A stretch of 64,000 nt of DNA from JAJFUE01 sp039683515 (GTDB taxonomy: Bacteria; Sumerlaeota; Sumerlaeia; MVZB01): contig JBDKRG010000059.1 in the NCBI GenBank assembly GCA_039683515.1, positions 1 to 64,000 on the forward strand, in the 5' to 3' direction. The notes below the pieces were generated by a model. That model was not told the DNA's origin and did no database searches. It saw nothing but the letters and a program-made list of their open reading frames with translations. Below, one piece after another: positions 59,509 through 64,000 of this stretch. The position numbers and the translations under genes are program-made. The number at the start of each line of letters is the position of its first letter. The first letter of the stretch is position 1.

Positions 59509-60564
59509 ATGGGTCCAATGAGGATCCTCATCATCGAGGACGATGTCGACATCATCGATCTGATGCGTTCGATGCTCGAGCCGCAGTTCGAGTGCTTCAC
59601 CGCCGCCAACGGCATGGAGGGCCTGCAGCAGGCGATCCGCGGCGAACCCGACATCGTCATCTGCGACATCATGATGCCCGTCATGGACGGCTGGGAATTC
59701 ATCAAGCGCCTGCGCGCGATGAAGGGCTACGAGTGGATGCCGGTCATCATCCTGTCGGCCCTGAACTCGCGCGACCAGATCCAGCAGGGCTACCAGCTCG
59801 GGGCCGCGCTCTACGTGACCAAGCCGATCGACCCGCCGCGCTTCAAGCGCCTGCTCGAGCTGTTCATCAAGGACCACAACATCGAGACGCGGCCCAAGCG
59901 GCTCAGCATCGAGCGCGTCCGCGCGCTCGGCCTGTTCCCGCACGTCGCCTCGCAAACGCCCGAACCGGCGCACGAGCACGAGAAACCGGCCGCGCCGCGC
60001 CAGGCGATCCCGATGCCGCCGCCGCCGTCGTACGCCGCCGGTGCGGCCTCCCCGTCGCGCGCGCCGAGCGGCCCGCCGCGCGTCCTCGTCGTCGAGGACG
60101 ACGCCGACTCGCGCCAGCTCATCTACACCGCGCTCAAGGACGACTGCGAGATCCTCGAGGCCGGCGACGGCGTCACCGCGATCGATTACGCCGTCCGCTA
60201 CAAGCCCGACCTGTTCATCGTCGACGGCATGCTGCCGCGCCTGACCGGCTACCAGCTGACCGTCATGCTCAAGAAGAACCGCGAGTTCTACAAGGCCCCG
60301 ATCGTGTTCATCTCGGGCAAGGCCACGCCGCGCGACCGGGAGTACGTCGACAAGCTCGGCGTCGTGCACTTCCTGGCCAAGCCGTTCAGCGGCATCCAGA
60401 TCAAGCGCGTCGTCGAGGACGTCCTGAAGAGCCCCGACTTCGTGATCCGCACCGACCGGGTCAACTCCAACCAGATCGACCTCGAGCAATTCCACCGGCT
60501 CGAGACCCAGCGCGGCAAGGCCACGAATTTCCACGCGCAGGCGGAGCGCCCGGACAAGCTGTGA
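59509..60564 (+). CDS. Tandem receiver-domain protein
   Basis: This 351-residue protein has two intact receivers. Receiver 1 (~4-125) has IIEDDVD, phospho-acceptor in VICDIMMPVMDG, Ser in ILSAL and Lys in VTKPI. Receiver 2 (~195-315) has VVEDDADS, FIVDGMLPRLTG, ISGKA and LAKPF. A proline-rich linker of about 45 residues joins them. No output domain is present, so it should signal through protein contacts or a phosphorelay. GGAG precedes the ATG; an internal ATG at 59518 is possible. It is followed 5 nt later by trpF. Confidence 0.92.
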   Translation: MGPMRILIIEDDVDIIDLMRSMLEPQFECFTAANGMEGLQQAIRGEPDIVICDIMMPVMDGWEFIKRLRAMKGYEWMPVIILSALNSRDQIQQGYQLGAALYVTKPIDPPRFKRLLELFIKDHNIETRPKRLSIERVRALGLFPHVASQTPEPAHEHEKPAAPRQAIPMPPPPSYAAGAASPSRAPSGPPRVLVVEDDADSRQLIYTALKDDCEILEAGDGVTAIDYAVRYKPDLFIVDGMLPRLTGYQLTVMLKKNREFYKAPIVFISGKATPRDREYVDKLGVVHFLAKPFSGIQIKRVVEDVLKSPDFVIRTDRVNSNQIDLEQFHRLETQRGKATNFHAQAERPDKL

Positions 60565-60569
60565 GCGCG

Positions 60570-61217
60570 ATGCCGAAGCCGATCATCAAGGTATGCGGGA
60601 TCACGAGGGCCGAAGACGGCCTTGCCGCCGTGCGCGCCGGCGCCGACTGGCTCGGCCTGATCCGCTGGCCGAAATCGCCGCGCTTTCGCCCGGCCGAATC
60701 CGCGCGCGAGCTCATCGGCCGGCTCCGCGCCGAGTCCGGACGGCCGTTCGAGGCCGTGGGCGTCTACGTCGATGCCTCGGCCGATGAAATCGAGCGCGAC
60801 GCCGACGCGCTCGGCCTCGACCGCGTCCAGCTCCATGGCGACGAATCCCTGGAGACGGCGCGCGCGCTCAGCCGGCCGGCCATCAAGGTCATCAAGATTC
60901 GCGACGCCGCCTCGCTGCGCGCGGCCGACGAATTCCCCGGCCTCGACCTCCTCGCCGACACGTTCGACCCGGCGCTGCCGGGCGGCACGGGGCGCGGCTA
61001 CGACTACGAATTGTTGCGCGACCTGATCAGGCGCCGGCGCGTGCTGATCGCCGGCGGGCTGACGCCGGAAACCGTCGGGGCGGTCGTCGCCGCGCTGGCC
61101 CCGTGGGGCGTCGATGTTTCGAGCGGTGTCGAATCGGCACCGGGCATCAAAGACCATGCCCGGATCATTTCCTTTATCCATGCGGCTCGAGCCGGAGCCG
61201 CCGAGGTCAAACCATGA
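60570..61217 (+). CDS. trpF: Phosphoribosylanthranilate isomerase
   Basis: This 215-residue TIM-barrel enzyme catalyses the Amadori rearrangement in tryptophan synthesis. Motifs are IKVCGITRAEDGLAA with the catalytic Cys, VQLHGDES, LLADTFDPALPGGTGRGYDY with the catalytic Asp, IAGGLTPETV and GVDVSSGVESAPGIKDH. It is complete. No other trp gene is in the window, which is unusual in that it sits between a receiver protein and a secreted unknown. Its stop overlaps the next start (ATGA). Confidence 0.93.
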   Translation: MPKPIIKVCGITRAEDGLAAVRAGADWLGLIRWPKSPRFRPAESARELIGRLRAESGRPFEAVGVYVDASADEIERDADALGLDRVQLHGDESLETARALSRPAIKVIKIRDAASLRAADEFPGLDLLADTFDPALPGGTGRGYDYELLRDLIRRRRVLIAGGLTPETVGAVVAALAPWGVDVSSGVESAPGIKDHARIISFIHAARAGAAEVKP

Positions 61218-62182
61218 ACCGGATCCTGACGAGCCTGACGTTGTTGCTGCTGATCGGCGCATCGGCCGATGCTGCCTCGACCAAATCCACCGTGCCGGAA
61301 CTGAAGCTGCCCCCCCGGCAGATCACGACGCCCGTGCCGTCCATGACGAAAAAGCCGGCGCAGGCCCTGCCCGCCCGGGCGACGCCCGTCGCAACGCGGC
61401 AGCCGACGGCACGGCCGACCCCGGCCCCGACCCCCACGCCCGAAATCGCGCCGCCGCATGTGGCGATCATGCTCGAGCGCGTGACCGCCGTGCGCGGCCG
61501 CCGGTTCGGCGCCAACGCCCCGGCCCAATCCGGCCTGTGGGACCCGCGCATGATCTACCAGTTCCGCATCGGGATCCCGCAGGGGTGGAGGCTCATGAGC
61601 GTCGACGACGGCACGATCAAGAAGATCCTGGACAAGCGCGGCCAGATCGTCCGCCCCCGGCCGGCCGTCGGCGCGCAGGGGGCCATCGGCTCCGCGGGCC
61701 AGGCGATCGCGCTCGACCTCAAGCCCGAATACGCGATCCTCGAATTCACGAGCGACCTGCCGCCGCGCCAGGACGACAAGCTCGGCCTCATCAACGCCAC
61801 GTTCTCGCTGACGGTCGGGCTGCCGCAGTCACTGCGCTTCGACAACATCCGCTCCAAGGGCGGCAACCTGCTGCCGAAGGATCGCTTCCCGGACGTCGTG
61901 CTGGCCATCGACGAGGTCGGCGACGACTCGATCTCGATCGCGGCCTTCGGCGACTACGCCAAGTTCGGCGCGTTCACGTTCATCGGGCCCGACGGCAAGG
62001 CGCTCGAGCCGTTCACGACCGAGCACACCACGAGCAACCCCGAACCGGGGCACCCGGCGGGCAGCCTGTGGCGCTATACGTTCACGACCCTGCCGAAGCC
62101 GGTCTCGATGGAGGCGCAGTATTACCCGCTGCGGCGGCGCGCGCTGTACACTTTCGAAGAGGCGAACGTCCCGCTCCCCTAG
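61214..62182 (+). CDS. Secreted protein of unknown function with Pro/Thr/Ala-rich linker
   Basis: This 322-residue protein has a signal peptide (ILTSLTLLLLIGASADAAS), then a low-complexity Pro/Ala/Thr stretch (about residues 40-80) and a beta-rich domain (YQFRIGIPQGWRLMSVDDGT, KLGLINATFSLTVGLPQSLR, ISIAAFGDYAKFGAFTFIGP). The family is not recognised. The linker suggests the folded part is held away from the membrane or wall. It overlaps trpF by 4 nt, so the two are co-translated despite having no evident common role. Confidence 0.8.
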   Translation: MNRILTSLTLLLLIGASADAASTKSTVPELKLPPRQITTPVPSMTKKPAQALPARATPVATRQPTARPTPAPTPTPEIAPPHVAIMLERVTAVRGRRFGANAPAQSGLWDPRMIYQFRIGIPQGWRLMSVDDGTIKKILDKRGQIVRPRPAVGAQGAIGSAGQAIALDLKPEYAILEFTSDLPPRQDDKLGLINATFSLTVGLPQSLRFDNIRSKGGNLLPKDRFPDVVLAIDEVGDDSISIAAFGDYAKFGAFTFIGPDGKALEPFTTEHTTSNPEPGHPAGSLWRYTFTTLPKPVSMEAQYYPLRRRALYTFEEANVPLP

Positions 62183-62202
62183 CCCGGGCGTGATCGGCTG
62201 AC

Positions 62203-63039
62203 ATGAATTTATTCGAATCCACGTTCGTCATCTGGCTCGGCGCGATCGCCGCGGGGTTCGTGGGATCGCTGACGGGGCTGGGCGGCGGGTTCATCGTCGT
62301 GCCCATGCTCACGCTCCTTTTCGGCGTCGATATCCGCTACGCCATCGGCGCCTCGCTGGTATCGGTCATCGCGACCTCGAGCGGCGCGGCGGCGGCGTTC
62401 GTGCGCGAGGGTTTCTCCAACATCCGCATCGGCATGCTCCTGGAAGTCGCCACGACGATCGGCGCGCTGATCGGCGCGGGGCTCGCCCTCCACATCCCGA
62501 CCTCCGCCATCGCCGTCGTGTTCGGGGTGGTCCTGCTTCAGTCGGCCTACCTCTCGTCGCGCAAACAGGCGGACCACCCCTTCACCGGCCCGCCCGACGT
62601 CTGGGCGGCGCGGCTGCGACTGAACGGCGACTACCCCACCGCCGAGGGGATGAAATCCTACCGGGTCAAGAACATCGCCGGCGGGTTCGGCCTCATGGGC
62701 GTCGCCGGCGTGCTCTCCGGGCTGCTCGGGATCGGCTCGGGCGCGGTCAAGGTCCTCGCCATGGACCAGATCATGCGCGTGCCGTTCAAGGTCTCGACCG
62801 CGACGAGCAACTTCATGATCGGCGTGACGGCCGCCGCCAGCGCCGGGATCTACCTCAGCCGCGGCTACATCGAGCCGGCACTGGCGATGCCCGTCATGCT
62901 CGGCGTGCTGACCGGCTCGCTCGTCGGCGCGAAGATCCTGTTCAAAATCCGCACGCGGCTCCTGCGGAAAGTTTTCGCGATCATTATCCTGCTGCTCGGA
63001 TTGCAGCTGATTTACAAGGGCCTGACGGGAGGGATGTGA
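62203..63039 (+). CDS. TauE/SafE-family membrane permease
   Basis: This 278-residue membrane protein has the two-fold repeat of TauE/SafE transporters: GAIAAGFVGSLTGLGGGFIVVP early and GLMGVAGVLSGLLGIGSGAV later, each before further helices. The family exports sulfite, sulfoacetate and related anions, but the substrate here is unknown. It overlaps the DUF1634 gene by one base, the usual partner order. Confidence 0.93.
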   Translation: MNLFESTFVIWLGAIAAGFVGSLTGLGGGFIVVPMLTLLFGVDIRYAIGASLVSVIATSSGAAAAFVREGFSNIRIGMLLEVATTIGALIGAGLALHIPTSAIAVVFGVVLLQSAYLSSRKQADHPFTGPPDVWAARLRLNGDYPTAEGMKSYRVKNIAGGFGLMGVAGVLSGLLGIGSGAVKVLAMDQIMRVPFKVSTATSNFMIGVTAAASAGIYLSRGYIEPALAMPVMLGVLTGSLVGAKILFKIRTRLLRKVFAIIILLLGLQLIYKGLTGGM

Positions 63040-63425
63040 TGATGGACATGGGCGGCCAGTGGACCGATCGGCGCGTCGAGCGGATCGTGGGCGGCCTGCT
63101 CAGGGCCGGCGTCATGCTGTCGGCCTCGGTCGTGCTCGTCGGCGCGATCATGTTCCTGTTCGAGCACGGCGGCGACAAATTCGACTTCCACGAATTCCGC
63201 GGCGTGAACGCCAAAACCTGCACGATCGGCGGGATCCTCACCGAAGCCGCCGCGCTGCACAGCCGCGGGATCATTCAATTGGGCCTGCTGCTCCTGATCG
63301 CCACGCCCGTCGCCCGGGTGCTGTTTTCCGTCTTCGCCTTCGCGCTCGAAAACGACCGCGTCTACGCCGCCATCACGCTTATCGTCCTGATCATCCTGCT
63401 CTTCAGCATCACGCGAATAGGATAG
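63039..63425 (+). CDS. DUF1634 membrane protein
   Basis: This 128-residue protein has three hydrophobic segments (LLRAGVMLSASVVLVGAIMFLF, GIIQLGLLLLIATPVARVLF, AAITLIVLIILLFSITRIG). It matches the small DUF1634 family that is often next to TauE/SafE genes and may be a subunit of the transporter. The ATG at 63039 overlaps the upstream stop as TGATG, with GGAGGG upstream; a GTG at 63036 is the alternative. Confidence 0.88.
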   Translation: MMDMGGQWTDRRVERIVGGLLRAGVMLSASVVLVGAIMFLFEHGGDKFDFHEFRGVNAKTCTIGGILTEAAALHSRGIIQLGLLLLIATPVARVLFSVFAFALENDRVYAAITLIVLIILLFSITRIG

Positions 63426-63437
63426 AAACAAAAAAGC

Positions 63438-63643
63438 AAAACACGAAACTCACGAAAAGAAACCACGAAAGCACACGAAAACAAATCATGATCTCTGATT
63501 ATTTTCGTGCTTTTTCGTGATCTTTATTGCGTGCGTTTCGTGTTTGAATTTCTCTGCTTCTCTGCTTATCTCCGCATCTCGGCGACAAAATCTTTTTCGT
63601 GTATTTTCGTGATCTTTATTTCGTGCGTTTCGTGTTTGAATTT
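63438..63643. repeat. CGTGTTTCG-type repeat with 40-nt direct copies and complementary arm
   Basis: Segments 63512-63551 and 63604-63643 are direct repeats of 40 nt with one mismatch. A complementary arm of ACGAAAC words lies at 63438-63480. The right copy runs into the 3' end of the ThiE-like gene on the minus strand. Confidence 0.9.
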
Positions 63644-64000
63644 TTCATCAGCTTTTTAATCGCCCCGGCCGGGTCGGGCGACTTGCAGATGTGCGCGATC
63701 ATCGCGTAGCACTCGAACCCGTTCGCAACCAGCTCGCCCACGTTGTCGCCGGCGATCCCGCCGACGGCCACCGCCGGAATCCCCCGCGCGGCCTTGCGCA
63801 TCCGCCCCGCTTTTTCGACCCCGAGCACCGGCGCGTGGTCGGCCTTGGATCCGGTCGCGAACACCGGGCCAATCCCGATGTAGTCGGGCTTTTCGCGCAG
63901 CGCGGCCGCAAGCTGGCTCCGGTTGTGCGTCGACTTGCCGACCAGCACGCGCCCGCCGACGATCTCGCGCGCGTCGGCGACCGGCAGGTCGCTCTGGCCG
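63616..64000 (-). CDS. Thiamine-phosphate synthase family protein (5' end outside window)
   Basis: The C-terminal 127 codons of a ThiE/TenI-type TIM barrel are present. From the window edge it reads GQSDLPVADAREIVGGRVLV, then GKSTHNRSQLAAALREKPDY, IGIGPVFATGSKADHAPVLG and IPAVAVGGIAGDNV. These contain the expected pyrophosphate and pyrimidine sites. ThiE joins hydroxymethylpyrimidine pyrophosphate and thiazole phosphate; a TenI-like paralogue is possible because the N-terminus is missing. The last codons (after LMK) lie inside the CGTGTTTCG repeat, so the native end may have been replaced. Confidence 0.85.
   Translation of the reverse strand, partial: GQSDLPVADAREIVGGRVLVGKSTHNRSQLAAALREKPDYIGIGPVFATGSKADHAPVLGVEKAGRMRKAARGIPAVAVGGIAGDNVGELVANGFECYAMIAHICKSPDPAGAIKKLMKNSNTKRTK

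Noticed and set aside
5643..63643. CRISPR arrays suggested by repeated short words in spacers
   Set aside because: The words are too short, irregularly spaced, often inverted, and lack unique spacers or cas genes.

Overview
The window is GC-rich (roughly two-thirds G+C by eye) and densely coded, with long runs of overlapping co-oriented genes (ATGA and TGATG junctions). It looks chromosomal and comes from a diderm bacterium: there are lipoproteins, Spy/CpxP-like and Bat proteins, an O-antigen-type ABC exporter, pseudopilins, MreB and HU. The pseudopilin sequence style, the large secreted beta-helix and cadherin-like proteins, and the many hairpin repeats between genes suggest an uncultured lineage near Planctomycetes, Sumerlaeota or Hydrogenedentota. 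That placement is inference and weak. I saw no rRNA, tRNA, CRISPR array, insertion sequence or phage gene.

Layout. 1-4474: two tandem secreted beta-helix proteins with a C-terminal domain resembling the Methanosarcina disaggregatase repeat. 4671-7354: malate dehydrogenase, a gamma-carbonic-anhydrase-like protein and an orphan polysaccharide permease. 7897-11871: a histidine kinase, a pseudopilin, a remnant of a second kinase and a secreted unknown. 12170-13213: MreB. 13313-22642: a nine-gene NAD/ADP-ribose island led by an NrtR-type regulator. 22715-25674: a C39-like membrane protein and a large membrane protein. 25690-27407: a two-component system. 27674-32469: an ABC ATPase coupled to a 1339-residue membrane-ankyrin-membrane protein. 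32816-35862: proline catabolism. 36115-37819: ECF sigma, anti-sigma and Spy-like operon. 38105-41487: a lipoprotein-pseudopilin fusion and a TPR protein. 41542-47534: an unknown plus BatE, BatD, BatC and TPR genes. 47953-53506: Cys-cluster protein, membrane protein, lipoprotein, NtrC-type regulator and a degenerate receiver. 53579-58582: a cadherin-like protein and an ABC polysaccharide exporter. 58854-63425: HU, a tandem receiver, TrpF, a secreted unknown, TauE and DUF1634. 63616-64000: the end of a ThiE-like gene.

The most striking region is 13313-22642. One transcription unit appears to join NAD salvage (PncA, PncB), ADP-ribose breakdown (Nudix), ADP-ribose binding or removal (a macro domain and three ADP-ribosylglycohydrolases), a KptA/Tpt1 RNA 2'-phosphotransferase, a small ORF that may have an ADP-ribosyltransferase-like fold, and a degenerate GyrB-like ATPase/transducer fused to one glycohydrolase. 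I read it as a unit that removes and recycles ADP-ribose, possibly aimed at gyrase or at nucleic-acid ends. The second unusual item is the ABC partner protein, whose two homologous membrane halves are joined by cytoplasmic ankyrin repeats. The third is a set of intergenic quasi-palindromes built from recurring short words. One 27-nt word is shared exactly by two loci about 40 kb apart.
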